64,000 nt of DNA. It comes from Carposina sasakii (taxonomy: Eukaryota > Arthropoda > Insecta > Lepidoptera > Carposinidae). The notes below the pieces were generated by a model that did no database searches, was not told the origin of the DNA, and saw only the letters and a list, made by a program, of their open reading frames with translations. The first letter of the stretch is position 1, and every line of letters starts with the position of its first letter. Below, piece after piece: positions 27,485 through 38,266 of the stretch. The position numbers and the translations under genes were made by a program. The stretch spans positions 4,960,001-5,024,000 of the forward strand of contig CP053175.1 of NCBI GenBank assembly GCA_014607495.2, written 5' to 3'.

Positions 27485-29170
27485 TTTAGTTTATCCCGAA
27501 GGAAAGGCAAGGGGAACTAAGCCCATACAGCCATTGTCTTTAGTAAATGATTTCCGAACATAATGATGGATGATAATGATGATGATGAATGGAAACGTCG
27601 GGAAAATCCTCAAGAACAAGTGTAAAGTTAGTCAAAATGAAAAATTATTGCAGAAACAACTTACATGCGCCCATGAAGAGATCGTAATCCGGCTAAAGTT
27701 TCACTCGGCTTACCTGCGTATAAAACCATGCACACGCACTAGATTCACATCACAAGTAATCAAAATATAACTTATCTACCAGAAAACATCACTTTACGGA
27801 CACATGCAAGCCATTTACAAATATACGAGGGGCGTTTTTAAGTTCGCGGAATCGGGGGGTAAGACGTGGAATAAAAATACAAGTTTATTTTTCCTTTTCA
27901 ATATATTCTCCTGCAACCCTAATACATTTTTCAGATCTTTCAATTAGCTTATGTATACCCTCGAAAAAATGTTTTTTCTTTGTCTGAAAAATAAGCTGAA
28001 ACCTGCTTCCTTCACTTCTTCATCGCTTGAGAACTTCTTCCCCGAAGTTCTTTTTTCATTTTTGGAAAGAGATAATAATCACTGGGAGCCGGTCAGGACT
28101 GTAGGGTGGATGAACAAAATATCGAAGCCCACCTTATGCAGGGAGCCACGCAACACGGCTCTTGTGCACAGGCGCGTTGTCGTGCAGAAGGAGGACAACC
28201 TTTGTTAATTTTCCCCTTCTTTTGCCTTGATTGCTTCCTTTAATCGCTCTAAGATTGAAGCGTAGTATTCTCCGTTTATGGAGACACCTTTATCTTTATA
28301 ATCTATCACAAGATTCCTTCTGAGTCCAAAAATTGTCGCCATGATTTTTCCTGCCGACTGTGACACCTTAAATTTCTTTGGTGGTGGTGTAGTACCTTTT
28401 TTTGTGCCACTGCATAGAATCTTGTTTGGACTCAGGTTCATAATGATGAACCCAAGTTTCATCCCCAGTAACAATTCGAGTCAATACTCCATCCTGGTCT
28501 TCATTACAGAGGTCCAAAAACGCGCGAGAACACTCTACGCGCTGTTGTTTTTGAGGCGGCGTGAGCATTCTCGGCACCCACCTTGCACTGACTTGGTCAT
28601 GCCGAGATGATCGTGAAGAATTTTAAATATGGTTGTATCGGATACTCCAACCATTTCTGCGAGCTGTTTCTTCTTTAGTCTAGCATCTTCCAGTATTATT
28701 TTTCCACTTTTTGAATTATTTCCGGAGTGATCACCTCGATCGCCGTCCTGGCCGAGGATCATCTTCAGTGAGGCCCTGCCTTGCTTAAAAAGGGTATGCC
28801 ACTTATAAACCATGGTTTAACCGGGGCAAGATCCCCGTAAACGGATGACATCTCTTCTAGTATAGTTTGAACGATTTACCTTGCTTGGTAAGGAACTTTA
28901 TGACAGCGCGGTCTCGATTTTCTCCATTTTTCACAATGTTCTTCCCAACTGAGTTGTTTGATCGACGATAATTCAAATAGTAATGGCCCGATTAAAACAA
29001 AACGTTCTATTTATACTAATAATGAGCTACTTAACCAGTTACGACTAAGGAAAGTACCCTCATTTATTAATTACCTACCCATTCCGCGAATATAAAAATG
29101 CACCCTCGTATTTTGATTTTCACAAGAAAATTACACCTGCACCCTTCCAGCTTTTCCCGCCGAATCCCTT
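27485..29170 (-). repeat. Repeat R copy split by the mariner
   Basis: The left part (27485-27825) and right part (29109-29170) together are the reverse complement of 41378-41770. The uninterrupted copy at 41 kb gives the empty target site. Confidence 0.85.
27826..29108 (-). mobile_element. Mariner transposon, decayed
   Basis: A 1283-bp element flanked by TA dinucleotides. Its ~28-bp imperfect terminal inverted repeats start CGAGGG and end near TTCGCGGAAT. The minus strand encodes mariner transposase pieces in three frames (28813-28535, 28577-28368, 28474-28205). Visible motifs include EMVGVSDTTIFKILHDHLGM, the first catalytic Asp in VTGDETWVHHYEPESK, and INGEYYASILERLKEAI. The N-terminal ~60 residues and the last catalytic region are degraded, so it cannot be active. 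It sits inside a copy of repeat R. Confidence 0.92.
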
Positions 29171-29432
29171 GACACTTTCCTTTCCACCATTCCACGCGAT
29201 AATTTTATTGTTCGGATACGTACACGTCTAAATATTTTTGTGTAAAGTATCGATTTATCGTATCGATGACTTACTGATGGGCTTTATTCATGATAGAGAT
29301 GCCGATCTTGAGAACTGCTATGGGCAGTTAATGATAAACATTACGTTTGAAATTTCCGCTTTCAACACCTTCTATTTACGTATGATGTCTCATGGTATGA
29401 ATGATAATTTCTTGTTTGTAGATTTTTTTTGT

Positions 29433-29570
29433 TAGGGTAAGGTCACCAACCTGCCTGCCCAGCGTGGTGACTATGGGCAAAACCCCCTTGTGGTTGTACC
29501 CTTGTGGCGTGCCCTGGGGGAGGCCTACGTCCAGCAGTGGACTGCAATAGGCTGAAGAAGAAGAAGTTTT
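29433..29570 (-). repeat. A-family repeat, 3' half
   Basis: Ends GGACTGCAATAGGCTGAAG with an (AAG)n tail instead of (GAT)n. Confidence 0.85.
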
Positions 29571-29864
29571 TTTTTACTACCTCTGCTTCTTATATCTTAG
29601 CTTTAAAAAAGTAAGTGGCGCCAGGCAAGGTTTCGCTATGTATTTGTTCACTGTATTTTTTACATAGGTACTTATAACTTTAATACTACACTACTGTCAA
29701 GATAACAAAAAAGGAAACTAACAAAATGTTAAATGATGGATTTTATGTAGGTCTGCGCCGATCTTTTTTTTTTGAAGATTCAGAAGTTCTTAATTCTTTC
29801 ACAGTGTTATTATCTGATATAGTTTGAATAGGTCACAATATAATGTTTGTATGTATTATATAGA

Positions 29865-30170
29865 TAAACTAGTGGACGCCCGCGACTTCGTCCGCGTGGA
29901 AATTGAATTGTAGCTTATATGACACGTTTGTCGGTTTACCAAAGCAGCGCCATCTATTGATTACTTACTCACCAAGTCGAAAGGTATAACAGACAAATAA
30001 TTAGCAATAAATTAAAATTCGACTATAATTTGAGATTTAACTATCCTATCTCTCAAGTTGGATCGAACTGCACATGGTGTGCGAATTTTATTATAATCGG
30101 TTAAGTGGTTTAGGAGTCCATTGAGGACAAACATTGTGACACGAGATTTATATATATTAAGATTAGTATG
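29865..30170 (+). repeat. F-family repeat
   Basis: CTAGTGGACGCCCGCGACTT head and ATATATTAAGATTAGTATG tail. Confidence 0.85.
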
Positions 30171-30349
30171 TAGTAGTATTATACCTATAGATATATATTT
30201 TATTATTATGTATGTATCTAAGTAGATAATTAAGTATTGTTATTATTTAGTAAATATATTTATTTTGTGTTAAGTTTATTTATATTTAATAAGTGTGCAC
30301 ATATGATATTCTTTTATATATTTTATAAAATTTTCTTTGTACTTAATGG

Positions 30350-30470
30350 TTTTGCTGGAAGAAATCTCTTTTAGAGATAAGCTCGCCTTTGTACTTTTCT
30401 TTTACAACTTACTGTCTATGATAAAAATTTATGTGTACAATAAAGAATACTAAGAATACTAAGTTCAAAA
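30350..30470 (+). repeat. T-family retroposon tail
   Basis: GGTTTTGCTGGAAGAAATCT ... GTACAATAAAGAATACTAAG. Confidence 0.75.
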
Positions 30471-31045
30471 AGTGGTATTTTACAGTTAACGAACAGTGAC
30501 TCCAATAGCTTTTCCTAAACTATTTGTGAAAATAATTTTTCATCAATGGGGTCCACCCTTAGACTAAGTAATCACTAGACCGAGTGAGCCCCTACAAACG
30601 CTGCAAGCTAGAATACAAGCGTGACATCACAGAAGTTGTCATTTGCTTATGGCATATTCCCTAGTAAATTGGGAAAAACATAAAAATACCTGTTCATGAA
30701 AATAAATTATAATACTAATTACCTATTGTTACTTAGCGCAAAGACCAGTTTATCGGTACATCATTACTTTCACAGTCAATGAGGGGTCTAAGATTTATAG
30801 CTGGCAACTCGAACAGAACTGTCGATCTCACGTTTGACTATTTTTAAATTGAAAATGGTGATTTATTTCCATCATTATTTATTAAATAATGGCTAATTCT
30901 GCGTTACTTACTAATGATAGCTTATTTCTGCCGTAGTTTTTAGGCTTCCTTTGTTATTACGACAAACTTTTATTACGCAAAATTACATTTTCTAATTAAT
31001 AAATTTGTCACGTGACGTGTGCATACCCTCACTACACAACGGATA

Positions 31046-31243
31046 CTAAGGAGCGAAAAAAGTTGGGAAGGTGTATAGTTCCCCTTCCTGTTTAGGGACG
31101 TATTGGTTGACGTAAGCCTCAATCTGAGAATTTATATAATCAAAGGGTCCAGGCCACCGTTGTTGTGGTAACGCTCGCCAGTTGGCGCCACCATCATACT
31201 GACACATTTTCTTTTTATCAAAATTATCCCGAAGAAAAGGCAA
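31046..31243 (-). other. Unassigned coding-like ORF
   Basis: A 65-codon minus-strand frame. Its central part (GGANWRALPQQRWPGPFDYI and onward) has an amino-acid mix more like protein than the surrounding noise. A CAG acceptor-like site precedes it. No family recognised. Flanked by an R-type repeat end. It could be a last exon, a transposon piece or chance. Confidence 0.2.
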
Positions 31244-31374
31244 GTGAAACTATTTCCATACAGCCAGGGGACCACAGTTTTTGCGTTCACCCTGGCGATT
31301 ATGCGTTTCCTAAAGAATTATTTACAGAAAATCGTAAGTAATAAATATCTACACCTATATCTATGGTTTTACCG

Positions 31375-31500
31375 ACTAGTTCCTTCAAATGGTGGCGCTA
31401 GTTACTATGTGTAGGACTACATATCACTGCATACAAAAAAATGTTAATTCCAAAATCAGGCATAGGAAGGAGTTATTTTATGAAACGGAATCTACACACA
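31375..31500 (+). repeat. G-family repeat upstream of VRK1
   Basis: GGTGGCGCTAGTTACTATGT and TATTTTATGAAACGGAATCT. Confidence 0.8.
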
Positions 31501-32030
31501 AACCGATACATACCGACATCATTCCATTCCGATACAACCTTTGTAGCGCTTAGCAAAATACGAGTGTGTATCCGAACGAAGTCACGTAATCGACAATCGA
31601 TTGTCGTCCGTTGAGTTGATGTTTGACGATTATTTTGCTGTCTCCCAACAACATGGCGAATTTGTAATCAGTTGATCGGGATCGTGTTTATTTCTATACA
31701 ATCTAACCATTAACCGTCGTTACAATAAATGCATAACCAGTTTGAGTAAATTATTTATATAGTTTCTACGTTTATCTGTGCTTAAATACTACTTCAACCC
31801 AATAGTTTCACGGCTATGAATGATTTGATTTAAGGTGAGAGAGAGTGCTTGTTGAATAGCTTTTAACCGATAATTGCATTTATTGTCACATTACAGTACA
31901 TGCCGCGATTTATTAGATTACCAGCGACGGCCAGTTGCTTGTACATACTATATTCAGCACTTAATCTCTCTCTAACCTTTCAGCCGTTCATACATGTAAT
32001 AGGTATATGAGTCCTGGAGTGAAATTCTTA

Positions 32031-32066
32031 ATGTTTTTACAATGCCCCGCCGCGGCAATGAAATAA
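32031..32066 (+). promoter_or_regulatory. Possible overlapping uORF at the VRK1 start
   Basis: An ATG 11 nt upstream of the VRK1 ATG opens an 11-codon frame that runs across the main start and ends at TAA (32064-32066). If the mRNA 5' end includes it, it could lower VRK1 initiation. The transcription start is unknown. Confidence 0.3.
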
Positions 32067-35000
32067 TGCAGTTGCCAATGCCACCGAAGAAGAAGGCCAA
32101 GGTATTAGAAGAAGTTCCTTCAAGTTTAGATAATAGTTTCTACGATGACGAGGCCTTGCCGCCGGGTATCGTGTTCACAGATGTCCAACAGAAACAGTGG
32201 CGTATTGGAAACCCAATAGGTGAGTAATTTAACGTAATCACTAAATATAGCATTATCTTGCACATGTAGGTACCTATAGTTTTGTCACAGTCTCAAGTAA
32301 TTAGATGTTGTCAGATACTTAAAAAGTTATATCATATTCATTGTAGGTGCTTATTTTAGTTTGCAGCTTGGCAACTTACTACTACTTTACACTACTACAA
32401 TTATCTATCTATAGATATAATAAAATTGTAATGGGTCGATGTTTGTGCACGCTAATCTCAGAAACGGTTGATGCAGTTTTCAGGAATATATTGTGACAGG
32501 TCCCACTTAACTAATAGGCTACTTTTTATCGGCAAATGTTGCTCCAGGAAATTTCGAAAAAGAGTGCTACTTCAGTATCAACTTTTACAATCAGTCTATT
32601 TTGAAAGAGATAGCACCTATTCTACTTATAGGTGTTGTCCACAACGTAATATGTATACATGAAATTTTGGCCATGCTGAAAATTTGAAAATTTGCCTTGT
32701 CGTGCGAAATAGCTAGTATCTTTACATATTAATTTTCGTGACCTGCTTCTATCATTTATGCAAAAATCATTTACTCAACTTTGGACTAATATTTTGAAAC
32801 AGATTATATGCTTTATAGAAAAATCGTATAAGATTCCGTATTAACTTGACGACCATATATACATATAATGTAGAACTAGAGGAGCCAGTTTTGGGGGTCT
32901 CTTAGTAAAATTATTAAACAAATAAGGTCAATATCTATATCAATAACATAAAATCTATGTTTGCCTGCATAATGTAGCTGTCATAACTAGCATTACACAC
33001 AAAGGTTTATCTTAATTTTATGCCTGTCTTGACAATAGAGTAGTAGGCTAGGTGTTATTATGATACATCATTATATTATGTTGCTACACAACAGGTTTTA
33101 AAGAATATGCTTTGAATATAATATAATATGAAATATGCTTTACATGACTTTATGCATCATCCTACCCACTGAAACTTTTAACTAAACTGTATTAATATTC
33201 ATCTATGTAAAGTTCACATTCTATATTATTATACATGTTTAACAACACAAATTCAAATTAATGACTACTAAGTATAATAAACTAACTTATAACTCATCAG
33301 GTTTATTTTTTAAATTACAGGTCGAGGCAGTTTTGGCAGAATTTACCTAGCCTCTAATGAAGTGGACAAGGAAATCACTAAACTGAATGCTAGATATGTT
33401 GTGAAAATAGAGCCGCATAGCAATGGACCCCTGTTTGTGGAAATACACTGCCTTATCAGGACGGGCAAGATGGAAAAAGGTAAGTTATATTGCAGTAAGT
33501 GGACACCCGCGACTCCCTCCCCGTGGACTGCAGAAAAAACAAAATGCCAAAATTATCCAGGATAAAAAGTATCCTATGTCCGTCTCCTGGTATCCTCCTG
33601 ATGAAGACTGTGATATGGTTAGTTAAATTTAAGCTTAGAGCTGAGGTTGACTTGGTTATTAATCCTTATTTTTCAATAAAGATAAAAGTCTTCACAATGC
33701 TAGATTGTTAGACTTAATACATACATACATGAGGCTGTGTTCCCAGAAATGGGGTATCCAGAACTGCAGATCATAAAGGAGATCTGCAGCCACGTTTAGC
33801 TTAGAACAGATGTAAATGATCAGTGACAAGTTGCTAGCTTATCACCTGAGAGGATGCCCAAGTTACTTAGTTGACTCTTAAGACATACTTAGAAGGAGAC
33901 TAGACTTAATTTAACTTTACTACTCTTTCTATTGGTATATGACTTACATATTTTTGTTTCAGTGAGAGAATACTGCCAACAAAATAAACTCAAACACCTT
34001 GGAATGCCTCTTTACATTGCCAGTGGTTCATTCACAGATGAGAACACTGGGGTTAAGTACAGATTTCTTGTCCTGCCTCGCTACAATATTGACTTACAGA
34101 AAGTAATACTTAGAACCAGAGTGTTAGACTTAAAAAATGTCCTAGTATTAGCCATCCAGATATTGGATGTTCTAGAGTACATCCATCACCATGGTTACAC
34201 ACATTGTGACATTAAAAGCTCCAATCTTATGATAGGATTTAATGGTCCCAATTTGGGAAAAGTTCCAATGATAAAACTATCACAATCCTTCCAGAAGGAT
34301 ATCAAAGAAGTGGCTGTGTTAACTGGCAAACACAGAGAAAAGCTAAGACTGGTAAATCTAGATCTTCAAATTATTATGATGATGATGATTTTGTTGTCAA
34401 GGACAACAGGCACAGTAGTCCTGATAGCACTAATGATGAAAGACTGGCTAATGTTAAGAAGAAATTGAGAAAAATACTCTCAAATAAAGACTGTCGAACT
34501 TTACACAGGCATCATGCATTCAATTTAAGGCAATTGTCAAGTTATGTTAACTACGAGGATCTGAACAGCTCAGTGTGCTCTGATCAGTCTTACCAGAGGT
34601 TGCTGGATGACTTTGGTAATAAAAACTTTAATTGGAAAATCAGAACAGTGTATTGGAGATACTAAAACTGACTCCTCAGAAGAACTGGAGAGTGATGTGA
34701 GTGATCTACATAAACAGGCTGTGCTATCACAGTCACATGGACAAATTTATTTGCTAGATTATGGTTTGGCATCCAAGTTTTTGGATTCAGATGGAAAGCA
34801 CAAGGACTTCGCAATGGATGCTAGGAAAGCTCATGATGGCACTCTAGAATACAGTTCAAGAGATTCTCATGTTGGAGCTCATTCTAGAAGGTCAGATTTG
34901 GAAACCTTGGCCTACAATCTTCTTGACTGGTTAACTGGCTCCTTACCATGGAAGACCACTGAAGTATTAGAGGAGCCTGATCTAGTGCATGCCATTAAAA

Positions 35001-36928
35001 AGAACTTTATGAGTGACATTAAAACATTGCTAAAAACTTGTTTTAAGTCTGAATTCTATCCTCAATTCTTGGAGAAATATCTTGAATATGTCACCAGTTT
35101 AGACTTTACAGAAAAACCAGATTATGAATACTGCAGAAGCCTTTTCAAAAGTGAATTATTAAAGAATGGTTATGACAAGGATTCATCACTAAATTTCTCA
35201 GATTCTCCAATGCCTCCAATAAACCGCAATAAACTGTCTTATTCTAAAAGGTATGGCAGAAAAAATACACCACCAGATTTCTTAGCAAGAAATGGAATAA
35301 AGAAAGCTTATGAAAGAGAAAATGTCTGTTCATTTGAGAATGATTTGAAACTAGAATTATTAAAACAGACTCTAAATTCATCCAGTGATGGTATTCGTAA
35401 ACCATGTACTTCGAGGAACTTCTTTGTTTCGGATGCGGATTTGGTGGCTCGTCTTAAAAAGTCGTTGATGCCCCACGAGATATTGGGCAAGAAATTGTCA
35501 CCAAAAAACTTGAGATCTAAAAAGAAAACAGTTCAGAAACGTAAAGGTGTAAAGAGACATAGGAATAGCATTGGCAAATTTGGTAATTTCATGGGGTCGG
35601 CGCGTCAATTTACATGGGCAGAAATTCTCGCTGGCAACCCTGAAGATATTATACGCAAAGAACGCAACACTGCAGCTGTCACATCTCAAGATGATGAAGA
35701 CGAAGATGAAGACAATTGCAAATATAGAATTCGAAAATTATCAAACTCATCCTCAGAAAGCAATTTTGATGCTAATCTCTATTCACCTTTACTGCAAAAA
35801 GATTACCTTTTAAAATTAAATCCCACTTATGCCATGAAGGAAGTTCTTTCCAATTTCAAGAAGAAAATTGCAGGCAAAAAATTAGAAGAAATAGAATCTG
35901 ATTTTGAAGGCTACACACCAGCAATGGTCAAGGTTTTCAAGATGAAAGAAAAAAGAGAGCTAAAGGAAAAACAAGAAGCTGCTAAGCAACAGTTGATAGA
36001 GAAAAAAGATACCCCCGCTAGATCCACTAGGTCTACGAGAAGTAAAAATGCTAAAACCCCAACCACTAGAATCACAAGGAAAAATACTACAAGTGTCTGT
36101 GAAACATCTGTAGATGATAAAGTAGTTACATCTAAGAGCAATATTAGATCTAAATCTAAGTGTACAAAAACTGTTGCAAATAAGAAAGAAGTTAAAATTG
36201 TTGAGCCTACAAAAGAAGAAGCTGTTCCAAGCAAAAGTAAGTAAAGAATGTATAATATCTTTATGACTACTGCTACATGAGACCAACTATGCAAAACCTA
36301 TAAACCCATAGTACATGGTGGTTGTCTCCTATTACTTTTGGGGTAGAGGTTGTTGGAAGAGGCATAGATTAGATTCATTTATTGCATGTCATAGGCTGGA
36401 CATAGGTCCAGCAGTGGACTTTCCAGGCCCAAAATGATGATGTGCTATAATGGTTTCTTTCTATAGCCATTTTACATTGTATTGATGTAATGTAGATCAA
36501 TAGGATAGCCAAGAGGAAATTCACCACCAGAGGTGTTGGTGCACCAAGATGTTTTTTTAAATTTAGTTTATACGGAGGTAAAGGCAAGGGAAACTGTGTC
36601 CTCACAGCCATCATCTTTAGTAGAATGATTTCTGTTTTTATTTTATTGTGCATATAAAATAGCATGCTTGTTATTATTTTAACAGTAGAAATTATCACAT
36701 AAAACAACTAAAAACTGACAGCTATGTTTAAAAAAATCACTACACTGGCGGCACTAACTAGTGAGCGCAAAAGCGGTTGCCCCCATTGTATTTTGTATCT
36801 TTATTTTAGTGCAAGTATTTTATTGATATCTTATCATTTTCTTTTCAGGAGCAACAGCAAAAACCAGAAATTACCCAGTTCCTAACAACAGAAGGAGGCT
36901 GAGAAGTAGTATGCGCTCGAAGAAATAA
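32042..36928 (+). CDS. VRK1: Vaccinia-related kinase (VRK1 / ballchen / NHK-1 orthologue)
   Basis: This is a nuclear Ser/Thr kinase of the VRK family, known to phosphorylate histone H2A/H3 tails and BAF. I place four exons at 32042-32219, 33321-33479, 33963-36236 and 36849-36928, all with GT/AG borders and matching phases. The nominal product is 896 aa, against 396 aa for human VRK1. Visible are the P-loop GRGSFG (about residue 60), VVK with the ATP lysine (about 88), HCDIKSSN as catalytic loop (about 193) and the VRK-type DYG (about 378). They are followed by HDGTLEYSSRDSHVG, SRRSDLE and LTGSLPW. A long acidic segment separates the catalytic loop from DYG, and a long Lys/Arg-rich tail follows the kinase domain, ending RSSMRSKK. 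The middle of exon 3 (about 34340-34640) is in another frame, so two compensating single-base shifts are needed (see findings). Kinase identity is certain; the exact protein is not. Confidence 0.93.
32395..32560 (-). repeat. F-family repeat in VRK1 intron 1
   Basis: Shares GCACGCTAATCTCAGAAACG and GTGACAGGTCCCACTTAAC with 24535-24872. Confidence 0.8.
33493..33625 (+). repeat. F-family repeat in VRK1 intron 2
   Basis: Core GTGGACACCCGCGACTCCCT and AAAAAGTATCCTATGTCCGT. Opposite in orientation to the intron 1 copy. Confidence 0.75.
33720..33885 (-). repeat. D-family repeat in VRK1 intron 2
   Basis: (CATA)n, then GGCTGTGTTCCCAGAAATGG and CAGTGACAAGTTGCTAGCTT. Confidence 0.75.
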
Positions 36929-37311
36929 ATCAATTTGATCAGCCTACAGCTTCAGTGTTATTAAAATTTATTTAAAAGAAATCAAAATGCGGTACATATT
37001 TTAAAATTGTATGTTGTCCACGCCAATTTATTTTTTATGTTTTCTATTTTAGATTGTCTATTTTGTCTACATAAAAAGAAATGTGATGATTTTGTTTCCG
37101 TCAATATCAATTCCAATTTAATATTTGTTTTGTTTCATTGACATTACACGAGTTTCTAGATATTGTTTCAAGTAATAGTTTAACCCATATTGGTAATTAA
37201 ATCAAAATTATCAAATGTATGTTGTAAGTTGTAGTGTACTGTCATGTTTGTCATGTATTGTCTATTGTACTAACTAGCTAGACAATACCCTCATGTCTTA
37301 GAATCAATAAA
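36929..37311 (+). other. VRK1 3' UTR with poly(A) signal
   Basis: Non-repetitive AT-rich sequence follows the VRK1 stop. A canonical AATAAA lies at 37306-37311 and is the best candidate cleavage signal. Confidence 0.5.
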
Positions 37312-38266
37312 TATTTTTTGTTTATATTGTTTTTATTTCATTTTTGTACACTGGTTATTCCTTTAATATTTTTTCTTATATTCTGGAATAGTCATATCAA
37401 AGGTTATGAAAATAATCAATTATAAAGAACGTATCCACCGAGGAACATGTTTTGCACACCTATTCGGCTGTACGAAATTATCGTCTTTACCTACTATAGA
37501 TTGGGTTGTTGCGTAAAAAAGAAATTAGCTAGGGATGTGTGGTATGGGTGTATTTCAGTTGTGGATTCGTCGGCAAAACATGGATCAAAATCACCTTGGT
37601 AGATAGATAAGCAACCAAAAAGAAAATAAGTATCTGATGATGCCCAGCAGCTAAAAAAAACCTAAACTAACAAAAGTATTTAAGTTATCGTTTCAAAAAT
37701 TTTTGCTGTAGCGGATCACGGTCTACTGAGTCACACTATATGGATTATTTATTAGCAAAATATTGATAATTTTCTCACTAGTGGAGTCATCATTGGTAGA
37801 AATTAATTTTTATTTTTACAAATTAAACCCTGCCTTCATAGATTTAATAAATAGATACATAGATTTTCTAAATCTCTGCCTGCCTTCCTGATTTTTCCGC
37901 CGAATCCGCGTTTGTGCGCACGTTGATATCTCAGAGTAAAGAAATTATAACTCAATGGTTGAAATCTCAGTTGAAATACCTAATCGACAGCTCATCACTA
38001 AACTGACGTTGACGTACTAAATGTCAAAAAAAAATAAAAACAACTTGCAGAATTTGACGATGTTGTAGTTTTTATTTTAAATTTAAATATTATTTTACGT
38101 GTCTATTTACTTGTCCACTACAGTGTTAGTGACAAGAAATTTAGGGACAACAATAGAAGTTTCTGACTTCGTCCGAAAAACTTTAGATAGGTACTTTGAC
38201 CTAATAACAACTTAACCTCTTAATGTTTTTAAGTTACATAAATTATTGTTTCCTTTATTAATTACA
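37312..38266. other. VRK1-HMBS intergenic spacer
   Basis: About 950 nt of AT-rich sequence that should contain the HMBS promoter and 5' UTR. I see no coding segment and no well-defined TATA or initiator element. A small scrap near 37890-37935 resembles repeats elsewhere in the window. Confidence 0.4.

Larger units (their letters stand above)
1..31980. other. Gene-poor, repeat-rich intergenic region
   Basis: No open reading frame here joins into a recognisable gene. The open stretches are short, lack domains, and mostly lie inside interspersed repeats. The recognisable repeats are listed separately. The remaining segments (about 1-880, 1720-3580, 3870-5290, 7640-8230, 8730-9470, 10210-11290, 11450-12920, 13120-13580, 15910-18420, 18500-20190, 20550-21520, 22650-24530, 27060-27480, 30480-31370) are AT-rich sequence. 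In them I see only decayed repeat scraps and simple-sequence runs, for example the poly-A at about 546-568. Confidence 0.7.

Noticed and set aside
35911..36294. Antisense open frames over the VRK1 tail
   Set aside because: Shadow of the Lys-rich VRK1 C-terminus on the other strand.
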